A DNA stretch of 54,677 bases from an uncultured Fibrobacter sp. (GCF_947305105.1 NZ_CAMZCS010000022.1:1-54677); one strand, 5' to 3'. Shown: positions 33,526-41,086, counted from the first letter of the stretch. Numbers and translations: made by a program. The notes: a model not told the origin generated them from the letters alone.

Positions 33526-33823
33526 ACGTCTGCGACCGGCAAGTGCCAGCCGCATCGTTTTGCTACATGGTCTATTGTTTAATAGCAGTTTGCCTGTACG
33601 CAAGCGGCCTTTGGACGCCTTTGGCGTCAGCTGTTGCGGTTTATGCATATCAGAATGTGAAACATTCTGCTGCGTATAAACCTAGCAAGCTTTTGGGGCG
33701 TGAGTTGTTTGCGTTTATTTGTGTAGGGCAGTCGAAGGCCTCAGGTAGGTAAATGCATTCAACTCCACGCCTTTTTTGTTTCCGAAAAAGACTGGATAAG
33801 TGCAGAACAAGGGTAAACTCGCT

Positions 33824-33890
33824 GAGTTTTGCTCTTGTCCTCTACTTGAAACTTCGACAATTTCATACACAAGGAATAAGACAATAACTC
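33824..33890. repeat. Duplicated intergenic segment, copy B
   Basis: Direct repeat of copy A at 33460-33525, 364 bp downstream. Sequences beyond the ~65-bp core differ between the copies. Confidence 0.8.
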
Positions 33891-34121
33891 GCCTTCGCCT
33901 GTGGGTTGCATGGGCGTAGTGTACCCTGGGCGTATTGTACGCTTAGGGTGGTGTGCCTTTGTAAGGTCCCTGAGCATGTTGAAGGGCCGAACAATTGCAC
34001 ATGTTGCGAGCTATTGTATTCTTTTGAAAATGTCGCGCTTTTAGGCGAGGAGTGAGTCGGCTCCCCGCCGTTTCTTTTTGCCCGCACCCCGGCCAAGCGA
34101 ACCGGCCAGAACCGCTCCCGC

Positions 34122-34143
34122 GAGAGTGAACTCGTTCACTTTC
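34122..34143. promoter_or_regulatory. Inverted repeat upstream of the methyltransferase gene, possible operator
   Basis: GAGAGTGAAC (34122-34131) and GTTCACTTTC (34134-34143) form a 10-bp inverted repeat around TC, with one G-T pair. It ends 16 nt before the start codon. Palindromes here often serve autoregulation in restriction-modification systems; that role is inferred. Confidence 0.5.
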
Positions 34144-34159
34144 TGAATGGAGCGACACG

Positions 34160-35131
34160 ATGACAATAAGTTCCAAGAGCGGCAAGTTCACTTTTATTGA
34201 CTTGTTTGCAGGAATTGGTGGAATGCGAATAGCATTTGAATCCGCAGGTGGAAAGTGCGTTTACACAAACGAATGGAATAAGTTTAGCCAAAAAACATAC
34301 TTTGACAATTTCGGTGATATGCCAGATGGAGATATTACTAAGGTTGACGCACAAACAATTCCAGATCATGATGTACTGGTGGCTGGCTTTCCGTGTCAGC
34401 CTTTTTCTATTGCCGGAGTTTCCAAGAAAAATAGTTTAGGAAGGGCAACAGGTTTTGAAGACAAAACGCAGGGAACATTGTTCTTTGATGTTTGCCGTAT
34501 TATCAAGGCGAAACGTCCGAAAGCGTTTATGCTTGAAAATGTCAAGAATCTTTGCAGTCACGATAAAGGCAATACGTTCAAGGTGATTCAAGAATCATTA
34601 GATGAACTAGATTACGAAATTTTTTATAAGGTCTTGGATGGTCAGAATTTTGTTCCACAACATCGCGAACGTATTCTCATTGTCGGTTTTGATAGGCAGA
34701 GGTTCGATACCCCAATAGATTTTAAGTTTGAAATAACTCCGGTAGAGCCGAAACCAACTATAAAAGATATTCTTGAGAAAAAACCTGATTCGAAATACAC
34801 CCTTTCTGACAAGTTATGGTGCTATTTACAAGCGTATGCAGCAAAACATAAGGCTGCAGGAAACGGCTTCGGCTATGGAATTGCTCCGCTAAATGGTGTG
34901 TCGCGTACCTTAAGTGCAAGATACTATAAAGATGGCTCGGAAATTCTCATTGCACAACGAAATAAAAATCCGAGAAGACTGACTCCACGCGAATGTGCAA
35001 GATTGCAGGGCTTTCCGGACTCTTTCAAAATAACCGTTTCTGATGGGCAGGCATATAAGCAATTTGGAAATTCGGTTGTCGTTCCGTTGATGGCGAATGT
35101 TGCGAGATTAATTGCAGAGAGGTTGAAATAA
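34160..35131 (+). CDS. DNA (cytosine-5) methyltransferase of a type II RM system
   Basis: A 323-residue m5C methyltransferase that protects DNA from the adjoining nuclease. Motif I is [15 protein letters not shown], motif [12 protein letters not shown] with catalytic Cys79, motif [10 protein letters not shown], motif [15 protein letters not shown] and motif [17 protein letters not shown]. The target-recognition region between motifs VIII and IX is short. GGAG lies 7-8 nt before ATG 34160. Both RM genes look more AT-rich than the flanking core genes, a sign of transfer. There is only a 1-nt gap to the nuclease gene, so they are co-transcribed. Recognition probably resembles a CCWGG-type site, judging only from the EcoRII-like partner. 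Confidence 0.93.
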   Translation: MTISSKSGKFTFIDLFAGIGGMRIAFESAGGKCVYTNEWNKFSQKTYFDNFGDMPDGDITKVDAQTIPDHDVLVAGFPCQPFSIAGVSKKNSLGRATGFEDKTQGTLFFDVCRIIKAKRPKAFMLENVKNLCSHDKGNTFKVIQESLDELDYEIFYKVLDGQNFVPQHRERILIVGFDRQRFDTPIDFKFEITPVEPKPTIKDILEKKPDSKYTLSDKLWCYLQAYAAKHKAAGNGFGYGIAPLNGVSRTLSARYYKDGSEILIAQRNKNPRRLTPRECARLQGFPDSFKITVSDGQAYKQFGNSVVVPLMANVARLIAERLK

Positions 35132-35132
35132 A

Positions 35133-36302
35133 ATGCAAAATAATGCCCCCGACGCTATTAAGGTGGCTACATTGGGACAGAAAACATTTTGCAAGTTCTT
35201 ATCTGCGAATGATACTGATCCCATGCAAAGCCATCAAGCGGGAATCTATATTCCGCACAACAGTTCATCGATTTTATTCAATTCTCCTGGAGTAAAAGGA
35301 GATAATAAAGATAGATTCGTTTCTGTCTATTGGCATTTTGATGAAGATTTCGTTTCAGATGAAGTTAGGTTCATTTATTATGGGCGAAGCACAAAAAACG
35401 AATACAGAATTACGCATACACCTTTTTTCAAACCGGAATATACGGGTGCCTTATTTGTGTTTACCCAATGCGACGAAGACAATTATCAAGCATTTATTTT
35501 AAATACAGATGACGAAATAAATCAATTCTTGGATGCGTTTGGCCTTTCTCCTCATGAAACAAATTGCTTGATTGATGGTTGTAAGCCAACAAGTAATAAT
35601 GATTTGATAAAGGCTTTTATTCAAGATATAGATGATAAAGGGATTGATTTCCCCGATTCAAAAAGAATGTCTGCCGCAGCAAGAGATATTTGTGATAGGA
35701 CAATTTCTTCTCAATCACTGATACTAACAAATCCAGATAAGAAAATATTGGACTGGACTGATATGGAATACAATATTTTCAAAGCAGTAGAGTATTCTCG
35801 CTATGGAAATGTTGTTTCAAAGGGCTTCCTTTCAGTTGATGATTTTGTTGACATGGCAAACCAAGTCCTAAATCGGAGAAAAAGTCGTGCAGGAAAAAGT
35901 CTAGAACATCATCTCGCAGCAATATTTGACGGAAACCATTTGCCTTTTGAAGAACAGGTAGTGACCGAAGGAAATAAAAGACCTGATTTCATATTTCCAT
36001 CTAAAAAAGCATATCATGATTTGGCATATCCTACAAACAAACTGATTTCGCTTGCAGCAAAAACAACATGTAAAGATCGCTGGCGTCAGGTCATCAATGA
36101 AGCAGATCGACTGAAAGACGATTATAAATATCTGTGCACATTGCAACAAGGTATTTCTGTTGCTCAATTAAATGAAATGCAAGCAGAGAAGGTGAGGCTG
36201 ATTGTCCCTAAACCATATATCAAGACTTATCCTGAAGAACGTCGCAATGATATTTGGCCGTTAGATAAGTTTATCGCATATGTGCGGGAATTGTTTGCTT
36301 GA
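35133..36302 (+). CDS. EcoRII-family type II restriction endonuclease
   Basis: A 389-residue restriction endonuclease. The N-terminal half (~1-165) resembles the EcoRII effector-binding domain (MQSHQAGIYIPHNSSSI, RFVSVYWHF, VRFIYYGRSTKNEYRITHT). The C-terminal half holds the EcoRII-C catalytic core: EHHLAAIFDGNHLPFEEQ, then GNKRPDFIFPS (Asp285) and LAAKTTCKDRWRQV (Lys310), the family's PD...K active site. EcoRII is a type IIE enzyme needing two sites and cuts before CCWGG; relatives cut CCNGG or similar. The exact target here is not readable. It follows the methyltransferase directly (TAA A ATG). Confidence 0.85.
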   Translation: MQNNAPDAIKVATLGQKTFCKFLSANDTDPMQSHQAGIYIPHNSSSILFNSPGVKGDNKDRFVSVYWHFDEDFVSDEVRFIYYGRSTKNEYRITHTPFFKPEYTGALFVFTQCDEDNYQAFILNTDDEINQFLDAFGLSPHETNCLIDGCKPTSNNDLIKAFIQDIDDKGIDFPDSKRMSAAARDICDRTISSQSLILTNPDKKILDWTDMEYNIFKAVEYSRYGNVVSKGFLSVDDFVDMANQVLNRRKSRAGKSLEHHLAAIFDGNHLPFEEQVVTEGNKRPDFIFPSKKAYHDLAYPTNKLISLAAKTTCKDRWRQVINEADRLKDDYKYLCTLQQGISVAQLNEMQAEKVRLIVPKPYIKTYPEERRNDIWPLDKFIAYVRELFA

Positions 36303-36455
36303 GTTTTTTTGAAAAGTGAAGTGCGGCGTGTTTCTTTGCTTAATGGAAAAATGCATCTTTTTTTCACGCAGGAGCGTATAAATCAACTTATACGCCCCTC
36401 AATCAAAAAATAGGCAAAGAACCGCTTTTCGGTTATGTTTCGCCAGCCATTTTAC

Positions 36456-36523
36456 TGCTCATTGCTCATAGCTCACTGCTCACGGCTATTTCTCGTGCCT
36501 CGTGCCTCGAACCCCGAGCCTCT
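36456..36523. repeat. GCTCA- and GTGCCTC-word array
   Basis: Successive near-repeats of TTGCTCA/TAGCTCA/CTGCTCA are followed by CGTGCCTC and CCCGAGCCTC words. Related words occur at 121-229, 37447-37495 and 54592-54606. Confidence 0.6.
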
Positions 36524-36547
36524 ATTGCATTCCCAATAACCTTTTGG

Positions 36548-36555
36548 TATATTTA
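36548..36555 (+). promoter_or_regulatory. Putative -7 element (TATATTTA) for the 72-residue gene
   Basis: TATATTTA lies 72 nt before the ATG at 36628; assigned by motif alone. Confidence 0.3.
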
Positions 36556-36627
36556 CACCATGTAACCGAACGGTTGCCGCCTGGCGTTATGCCAGCATTC
36601 TTTTATGGACATAACAAAAGAGGAAAA

Positions 36628-36846
36628 ATGGCTCGCGAAATTCGAGAGACCCCGATTTTGTACGGCGAGGATGCTCGCCGGTTTCTAGCCCGTATGGAAG
36701 AGCGGCACCCGGAACCTCCGGAAGTTCGTGCCCAGCGCCTGCGGGATTACGAATTCATGAAAAAGGCTTACAAGCTGGGGATGGCCGAGAAGCGTGCCCG
36801 CGAAGCAGCCAACGGAGGTATCGACCCGTGCTTCGACAATGTGTAG
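36628..36846 (+). CDS. Small conserved-looking protein, possible antitoxin of a GNAT pair
   Basis: A 72-residue charged protein starting AREIRETPILYGEDARRFLA, followed by a helical, Arg/Glu-rich region. As I recall, short proteins beginning MAREI(R/K)ETP(I/V)L are common in Bacteroidetes next to a GNAT acetyltransferase, an arrangement consistent with a toxin-antitoxin pair. Here a GNAT C-terminal remnant lies ~440 nt downstream, separated by the GIY-YIG element. ATG 36628 is supported by AGAGGAAAAA; the frame is open further upstream without homology. The antitoxin role is inferred. Confidence 0.65.
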   Translation: MAREIRETPILYGEDARRFLARMEERHPEPPEVRAQRLRDYEFMKKAYKLGMAEKRAREAANGGIDPCFDNV

Positions 36847-36912
36847 ATAGTTCCAATTACAGTTTTATTCGGCTGGAACCGAGTAATGCGATAAAAAATT
36901 TCAGGTCTATTT

Positions 36913-36948
36913 GTCATTGCGAGGGGTGGAACACCCCGAAGCAATCTC
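36913..36948 (+). repeat. GTCATTGCGA repeat, left inverted copy of the GIY-YIG element
   Basis: A 36-bp unit with the hairpin GGGGTG/CACCCC and loop GAA (36923-36937). It lies directly before the GIY-YIG gene and is inverted relative to the copy at 37255-37286. Confidence 0.85.
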
Positions 36949-36952
36949 TGTC

Positions 36953-37243
36953 ATGCATGTTATGAAACCGGCGGTATATATACTTTTCAATAAACCGCGC
37001 GGTGTTCTCTATACAGGTGTTACCAATGACTTGCCTAAAAGAATGGTTGAACATAAGCAAAGGCTTCATGGATTTACGGCCAAGTACAATGTGACGAAAT
37101 TAGGACATTGCGAGTATTTTCAAGATATAAGGGATGCCATATTGCGTGAAAAGCAGATAAAGGCAGGCAATCGGAAAAAGAAAATAGAGCTAATTGAGTC
37201 GCAAAATCCCGAATGGAAGGATTTGTTTGAGAATGAATTTTGA
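36953..37243 (+). CDS. Single-domain GIY-YIG nuclease carried by a repeat element
   Basis: A 96-residue GIY-YIG endonuclease of the UPF0213/YhbQ size class. The motif is VYILFNKPRGVLYTGVTND, followed by KRMVEHKQ (Arg), the metal-binding Glu in ILREKQIKAG and a terminal NPEWKDL. Translation may start at ATG 36953 or 36962; the longer frame only reads through the flanking repeat. It lies between inverted GTCATTGCGA repeats and between a small gene and a truncated GNAT gene, so it is best read as a mobile or formerly mobile element. No Shine-Dalgarno sequence is clear; the repeat might provide expression signals. Confidence 0.85.
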   Translation: MHVMKPAVYILFNKPRGVLYTGVTNDLPKRMVEHKQRLHGFTAKYNVTKLGHCEYFQDIRDAILREKQIKAGNRKKKIELIESQNPEWKDLFENEF

Positions 37244-37254
37244 ATTTAGATTGG

Positions 37255-37286
37255 GATTGCTTCGCCTCTACGAGGCTCGCAATGAC
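37255..37286 (-). repeat. GTCATTGCGA repeat, right inverted copy of the GIY-YIG element
   Basis: On the minus strand it reads GTCATTGCGAG, a GCCTC/GAGGC stem with loop GTA, then GCGAAGCAATC. It shares its ends with the left copy but has a different, still self-complementary stem. Confidence 0.85.
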
Positions 37287-37440
37287 AATCCGGGAGCACG
37301 CCAACTTCCGTTTCCTTACTGTCGATGCCTACTTGAATGCAGTCCCGTTCTACGAGAAGAATGGTTTCCGCTTCATGAACGCCGTGGATAACGACCCGCA
37401 TACGCGCCTCATGTACTACGACCTGATGAATCTTGTGTAG
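37287..37440 (+). pseudogene. GNAT acetyltransferase C-terminal remnant
   Basis: About 50 codons (REHANFRFLTVDAYLNAVPF, then YEKNGFRFMN and HTRLMYYDLMNLV) match the final strands of GNAT N-acetyltransferases, including the FYEKNGF motif that packs on acetyl-CoA. The N-terminal acetyl-CoA-binding region is missing, being replaced by the GIY-YIG element, so the protein cannot be functional. It was probably partner to the 72-residue gene upstream. The frame also reads back through the repeat without a credible start. Confidence 0.7.
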
Positions 37441-37501
37441 CGGTTGGTGGTTAATAGGCCCGAGCCTTGAGCGTGGAACCCCGAGCTCCGTGCCTTTTTT
37501 C

Positions 37502-37509
37502 TACATTTG
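37502..37509 (+). promoter_or_regulatory. Putative -7 element (TACATTTG) for purB
   Basis: A full TAnnTTTG match after a T-run, 30 nt before the purB ATG, with AAAAGGACA between. Confidence 0.5.
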
Positions 37510-37539
37510 CTCCTGTAAAACTTAAAAAAGGACAAAAAT

Positions 37540-38982
37540 ATGCGCGATCAGTTCGAAAGCCCGCTTATCAAGCGTTACGCCAGCAAGGAAATGAGTTTCA
37601 TCTTCAGCCCGCAGTACAAGTTCCAGACTTGGCGCAAGCTGTGGATTTACCTCGCCGAATCCGAAATGGAACTCGGCCTCCCGATTACGCAGGAGCAGGT
37701 GGACGAACTGAAGGCCCACGAAAAGGACATCAACTTCGAAGTCGCCGAAGAAGAAGAAAAACGCCGCCGTCACGACGTGATGAGCCATGTTTACGCTTAC
37801 GGCGTGCAGTGCCCGAAGGCCAAGGGCATCATCCATCTCGGTGCAACGTCTGCATTCGTGGGTGACAACACTGACCTTATCCAGATGCAGCAGGCGATGA
37901 TTCTCGTGCGCAAGCGCCTTTGCCGCGTGATGGACAAGCTTTCCAAGTTTGCGATGGAATACAAGGACATGGCCCAGCTCGGTGCAACGCATTTCCAGGC
38001 CGCCCAGCTCACGACCGTGGGTAAGCGCGCTTGCCTCTGGCTCCAGGACATGCTCATCGACCTCGAAGAACTCAACTTCCTCATCGAAGTGCTTCCGTTC
38101 CGCGGAGTGAAGGGCACGACCGGTACGCAGGCCAGCTTCATGGATCTGTTCAACGGCGACGAAGAAAAGATTATGGAACTCGACCGCCGCGTGACTGCCA
38201 AGGCTGGCTTCAAGCGCGTGCTCACCATCACCGGTCAAACCTACACCCGTAAGTGGGACAACCGCGTGAACCAGGTGCTCAGCTCCATCGCTCAGAGCTT
38301 GCACAAGTTCGCTACCGACATGCGCCTCATGCAGGGCGTCAAGGAAGTGGAAGAACCGTTTGAAAAGACCCAGATCGGTTCCTCTGCCATGGCTTACAAG
38401 CGTAACCCGATGCGCAGCGAACGTATTTGCTCCCTCGCTCGTTTCGTGATGGCCCAGGTCAACAGCACCGCCTTCACTCAGGCGACGCAGTGGTTCGAAC
38501 GTACGCTTGACGACAGTGCGAACAAGCGCTTGGCAATTCCTGAAGCATTCCTCGCTATGGATGCTATGCTCATTATCGCAGAAAACGTGACCAACGGCCT
38601 CGTCGTTTATCCGAAGGTCATCGAAAAGCGCATCATGGCGGAACTCCCGTTCATGGCTACCGAAAACATCATCATGGAAGGCGTGAAGAATGGCGGCGAC
38701 CGTCAGGAACTCCACGAAGAAATCCGCGTGATGTCCATGGAAGCGGGCAAGGTCGTGAAGGAACAGGGCAAGGACAACGACTTGCTCGAACGCGTCTTGA
38801 AGAACGAAAAGTTCCAGAAGCTCGGCATCACCGAAGAAAAGCTCAAGGAAATCCTTGACCTCCGCAAGTTCGTGGGCCGCGCTCCTGGTCAGGTTGTGAA
38901 GTTTGTTTCTGAGGAAGTGCGTCCCGCTATCGAGGCTGTTCCGGATTGGAGCAATATCGACGCCGGTGAATTGAAAGTGTAA
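37540..38982 (+). CDS. purB: Adenylosuccinate lyase
   Basis: A 480-residue enzyme of purine synthesis that splits SAICAR and adenylosuccinate, releasing fumarate. It belongs to the fumarase/aspartase superfamily; the signature [15 protein letters not shown] is at residues ~282-296, and [15 protein letters not shown] and [19 protein letters not shown] supply the catalytic histidines. Its length and wording ([13 protein letters not shown]) follow the longer, eukaryote-like type. The ATG has AAAAGGACA upstream. The gene is monocistronic, with promoter-like TACATTTG in front and a terminator behind. Confidence 0.95.
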   Translation: MRDQFESPLIKRYASKEMSFIFSPQYKFQTWRKLWIYLAESEMELGLPITQEQVDELKAHEKDINFEVAEEEEKRRRHDVMSHVYAYGVQCPKAKGIIHLGATSAFVGDNTDLIQMQQAMILVRKRLCRVMDKLSKFAMEYKDMAQLGATHFQAAQLTTVGKRACLWLQDMLIDLEELNFLIEVLPFRGVKGTTGTQASFMDLFNGDEEKIMELDRRVTAKAGFKRVLTITGQTYTRKWDNRVNQVLSSIAQSLHKFATDMRLMQGVKEVEEPFEKTQIGSSAMAYKRNPMRSERICSLARFVMAQVNSTAFTQATQWFERTLDDSANKRLAIPEAFLAMDAMLIIAENVTNGLVVYPKVIEKRIMAELPFMATENIIMEGVKNGGDRQELHEEIRVMSMEAGKVVKEQGKDNDLLERVLKNEKFQKLGITEEKLKEILDLRKFVGRAPGQVVKFVSEEVRPAIEAVPDWSNIDAGELKV

Positions 38983-39020
38983 TTTGACGTACAACTTAGT
39001 ACGCCTTGCTATATGATACA

Positions 39021-39045
39021 AAAGCCCTTTTTTAGGGCTTTTTTC
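39021..39045 (+). terminator. Rho-independent terminator after purB
   Basis: AAAGCCCT pairs with AGGGCTTT around a T5 loop, with a short T tail. Confidence 0.85.
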
Positions 39046-39109
39046 GTGCATTGAATCACTCGGTATCGTTTTCTTTAAGCCCTTTTGACCCGCTTTGCGC
39101 AGATATACT

Positions 39110-39117
39110 TATATTGA
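39110..39117 (+). promoter_or_regulatory. Putative -7 element (TATATTGA) for the lipoprotein-rSAM pair
   Basis: TATATTGA, 19 nt before the chosen ATG at 39137; identical to the island element at 14387. Confidence 0.4.
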
Positions 39118-39136
39118 GCGTATAAGGAGAATGATT

Positions 39137-39817
39137 ATGGACATCCGGAAAAGCAAGGTCGAAAAGAATCGCGAATGGTCGGCCAATACACAAAAGGTGT
39201 TGGCTTCGTTTTTGGGGGTATCAGCGATTTCGATGTTTGCTGCGTGTGATTTGGCGACCTCTGGCGATGTTACTGCTCCAGATTCATCGGATAGCACTTA
39301 TGTGCCATCTGGTGATGTCGCCGATCCGGATGAAATAAGGCTGTCTTCTTCATCTCCATCTCCGGAGTCTTCATCTTCGTCTCCATCTTCGGTGTCTTCT
39401 TCTCAGCCCCGTTCTTCGTCGAGCCTCGGACCTGTCGGCGTTTCGTCAAGCAGTTTCTATCCGCCCTTGGCGGGGATTGTGATGCCTGAATCGTCGTCTA
39501 GCAGTTATCCCGTGGATACGCTTGAAATTACCTCCGGCGAAATCGTTCCACCGATGGAATCATCTTCGTCTTCATTGCCGTATTACGCCAACTCTTCCAG
39601 TGGTATCCTGGTGGAACTCTCTTCTAGCAGTTTCGTAACTCCTCCGCAATCTTCCAGCAGCGAAGAACCAGGGCCTTTGGCCGGTATCCCGGAATTGTCC
39701 TCCAGTAGCAGCGAGCCCGAACCTTTGCCTGGCGACCCGATTGAACCACCGGAGCCGCTGAGTGGCGACGTTGCTGATCCGGATCCTGTAATTCGCATTG
39801 ACGACCCGAAAGACTGA
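39137..39817 (+). CDS. Ser-rich lipoprotein paired with a radical SAM enzyme
   Basis: A 226-residue predicted lipoprotein: charged N-terminus (KSKVEKNREWSANTQK), hydrophobic core LASFLGVSAISMFAAC with lipobox Cys37, then a mature part made of poly-Ser runs and short acidic/proline repeats. The motif SGDV occurs three times (near residues 42, 58 and 209, twice as SGDVADPD) and PLAGI twice. ATG 39137 is preferred over 39131 because AAGGAG is 7 nt upstream. The stop overlaps the radical SAM start (TGATG), so the two are translationally coupled. This recalls the rSAM/lipoprotein pairs catalogued in TIGRFAMs; I infer it is the modification substrate, with the repeated motifs as candidate sites. 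Confidence 0.75.
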   Translation: MDIRKSKVEKNREWSANTQKVLASFLGVSAISMFAACDLATSGDVTAPDSSDSTYVPSGDVADPDEIRLSSSSPSPESSSSSPSSVSSSQPRSSSSLGPVGVSSSSFYPPLAGIVMPESSSSSYPVDTLEITSGEIVPPMESSSSSLPYYANSSSGILVELSSSSFVTPPQSSSSEEPGPLAGIPELSSSSSEPEPLPGDPIEPPEPLSGDVADPDPVIRIDDPKD

Positions 39818-40962
39818 TGAATCTCGTTCTTTCCCTCACGGAGCGGTGTAACCTGCGCTGCACCTACTGCTATTACAAGGTGAGCCACGAGGCCCGTTCT
39901 TTGGTGATGTCCAATGAAATTATGGAGGCCGCCATCAGGCTCGCTTTTGAACGGACGTTGTTTCTTGGGCAGCGTTTTTTGAACATCACGTTTTTTGGCG
40001 GAGAACCGCTTCTTTGCATGGATTCTGTCCGTAGGGGAGTGGAGTTCGCCAAGAGTCTTGTCGCCGGGCGTTTCGGGGATGAATTCGTTGTGGGCGTGGG
40101 TGCCGCTGAAAAATCCTCGCCTAAGTTTCGCCTGCGTTTTGCGGTGAACACGAACGGTACATTGTTAGACGATTCCATCATTGAATATCTGAAACGCGAA
40201 AATTTCCGCATATACCTTTCGCTTGATGGCCCTGAAGCACATCATAATATTTGCCGCAAGCAGGTGGGCGGGGCGGGCTCCTTCAAGCTTATTGAACCGC
40301 ACATTCCCGCATTGCGCAAACTCGACACGGTCGTGCTTTCGGTGGTGACCCGCGAGAATATGCGTTCGCTTTCGGATGCGGTGCGCTGGATACAGGCTCA
40401 GGGTTTAAGGAACATGACCGCCGCCGTGGATTTTGACGGCAAGTGGACAGGGGAGGAATTCGACGTTCTTGCGGCTGAATATGTGAAAATGGCCGGATTC
40501 TGGATGGAACTCAAACGCAAAAAAGTGCCATTTTACCTGGGGACGATTCAGGATAAGCTGAAATTCCGCCTGACGGGGCAACGTCACCGTACATCGAGTT
40601 GCCATGTGGCCGAAGGCATTGTCGCCTGTGCTGCGAATGGTAACCTTTTCCCCTGTACGCGGTTTATCTCCAGCAAAAAAGATGCTCCCTATATCATGGG
40701 CAACGTTTACGACGATCCGGCGAAAATTTTTGGCGGGGCCGTCGCCCAAGACGTCCGCGATTTCTTTGACCGCGACAAGGAAGACTGCAAGGGTTGCGCC
40801 CTGCGGTTCCGTTGCCATGCACACGAATGTGCCTGTACTTCGTTCTACTCCACGGGCAATATTCACGAGGTTTCCCCCGAGGTTTGCACACACGAACGTA
40901 TGCTCGCCGCGATATGCGACGATGCCGTGTCAGAACTTACAGATGTTTCAGGAAATAATTAA
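39817..40962 (+). CDS. Radical SAM/SPASM peptide-modifying enzyme
   Basis: A 381-residue radical SAM enzyme. The SAM cluster motif is CNLRCTYCYYK at residues ~11-18, followed by TFFGGEPLL (the GGE motif binding SAM). A SPASM-type C-terminus has Cys in SSCHVAEGIVACAANGNLFP and CTRF, and then in CKGCALRFRCHAHECAC and VCTHERM, enough for two auxiliary 4Fe-4S clusters. Such enzymes modify peptides or act as sulfatase maturases. No sulfatase lies nearby; the translationally coupled Ser-rich lipoprotein is the likely substrate. Sulfatase-type oxidation of Ser is one possibility given the poly-Ser runs, but thioether or C-C chemistry cannot be excluded. Confidence 0.88.
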   Translation: MNLVLSLTERCNLRCTYCYYKVSHEARSLVMSNEIMEAAIRLAFERTLFLGQRFLNITFFGGEPLLCMDSVRRGVEFAKSLVAGRFGDEFVVGVGAAEKSSPKFRLRFAVNTNGTLLDDSIIEYLKRENFRIYLSLDGPEAHHNICRKQVGGAGSFKLIEPHIPALRKLDTVVLSVVTRENMRSLSDAVRWIQAQGLRNMTAAVDFDGKWTGEEFDVLAAEYVKMAGFWMELKRKKVPFYLGTIQDKLKFRLTGQRHRTSSCHVAEGIVACAANGNLFPCTRFISSKKDAPYIMGNVYDDPAKIFGGAVAQDVRDFFDRDKEDCKGCALRFRCHAHECACTSFYSTGNIHEVSPEVCTHERMLAAICDDAVSELTDVSGNN

Positions 40963-40990
40963 TTTCCACCCAATCCAATCCGATTCAATT

Positions 40991-41050
40991 TTATGGCTTG
41001 AACGGCGGGATGTAATCATCATCGTCTTTTTTATTTTCTGTCTTTGCCAT
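40991..41050 (-). CDS. 19-residue small ORF, convergent to the radical SAM gene
   Basis: Reads MAKTENKKDDDDYIPPFKP. It has a strong ribosome site (AAGGAG at 41057-41062, ~7 nt upstream) and a TATATTTC promoter-like motif (41079-41086) in the right place, which is more support than most frames of this size get. The peptide is Lys/Asp-rich with a Tyr-Ile-Pro-Pro-Phe end. It might be a small structural or regulatory peptide, or a substrate of the neighbouring radical SAM enzyme. The function is unknown. Confidence 0.5.
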   Translation of the reverse strand: MAKTENKKDDDDYIPPFKP

Positions 41051-41078
41051 AAGACACTCCTTTTTCACATACACAACA

Positions 41079-41086
41079 GAAATATA
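41079..41086 (-). promoter_or_regulatory. Putative -7 element (TATATTTC) for the 19-codon ORF
   Basis: On the minus strand TATATTTC lies 28 nt before the ORF's ATG. Confidence 0.4.

Larger units (their letters stand above)
33274..34159. other. 886-nt non-coding region with a duplicated segment and REP-like repeat
   Basis: No supported gene. It holds a TATATTTC promoter-like motif (33440-33447), two diverged copies of a ~65-bp segment (33460-33525 and 33824-33890), a GACGCC/GGCGTC hairpin with loop TTT (33614-33628), a sequence like the widespread GGTCCCTGAGC...GAAGGGCC repeat (33965-33988) and an inverted repeat before the methyltransferase gene. The 69-codon frame at 33543-33752 has no ribosome site and is not called. 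The region may be debris from mobile elements at the edge of the restriction-modification locus. Confidence 0.65.
36303..36627. other. Intergenic region after the RM locus
   Basis: About 325 nt without a gene. It holds an 8-bp inverted repeat GCGTATAA/TTATACGC (36374-36395), a small AACCG/CGGTT hairpin near 36421, a CTCATTGCTCATAGCTCACTG word array followed by CGTGCCTCGTGCCTCGAAC words (about 36456-36523), and a TATATTTA promoter-like motif (36548-36555) for the next gene. Confidence 0.6.
36913..37286. mobile_element. Putative GIY-YIG repeat element (inverted repeat - gene - inverted repeat)
   Basis: The 374-bp unit consists of the GTCATTGCGA repeat, the GIY-YIG gene and the same repeat in reverse orientation. 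Immediately after the right repeat the reading frame of a GNAT C-terminus begins, so insertion or replacement broke that gene. A gene-less copy of the repeat is at 14114-14149. No transposase other than the GIY-YIG protein is encoded, and no target duplication is obvious. Confidence 0.6.

Noticed and set aside
33543-33752. 69-codon hydrophobic ORF in the RM-flanking gap
   Set aside because: No ribosome site or recognisable domain; it contains a hairpin of the intergenic repeat type.
33274-34159. tRNA or other structured RNA in the long gap
   Set aside because: No cloverleaf or T-loop arrangement was found by eye; only simple hairpins and repeats.
39817-40962. Radical SAM protein as anaerobic sulfatase maturase
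   Set aside because: No sulfatase gene is near, and the enzyme is translationally coupled to a lipoprotein; kept only as a chemical possibility.
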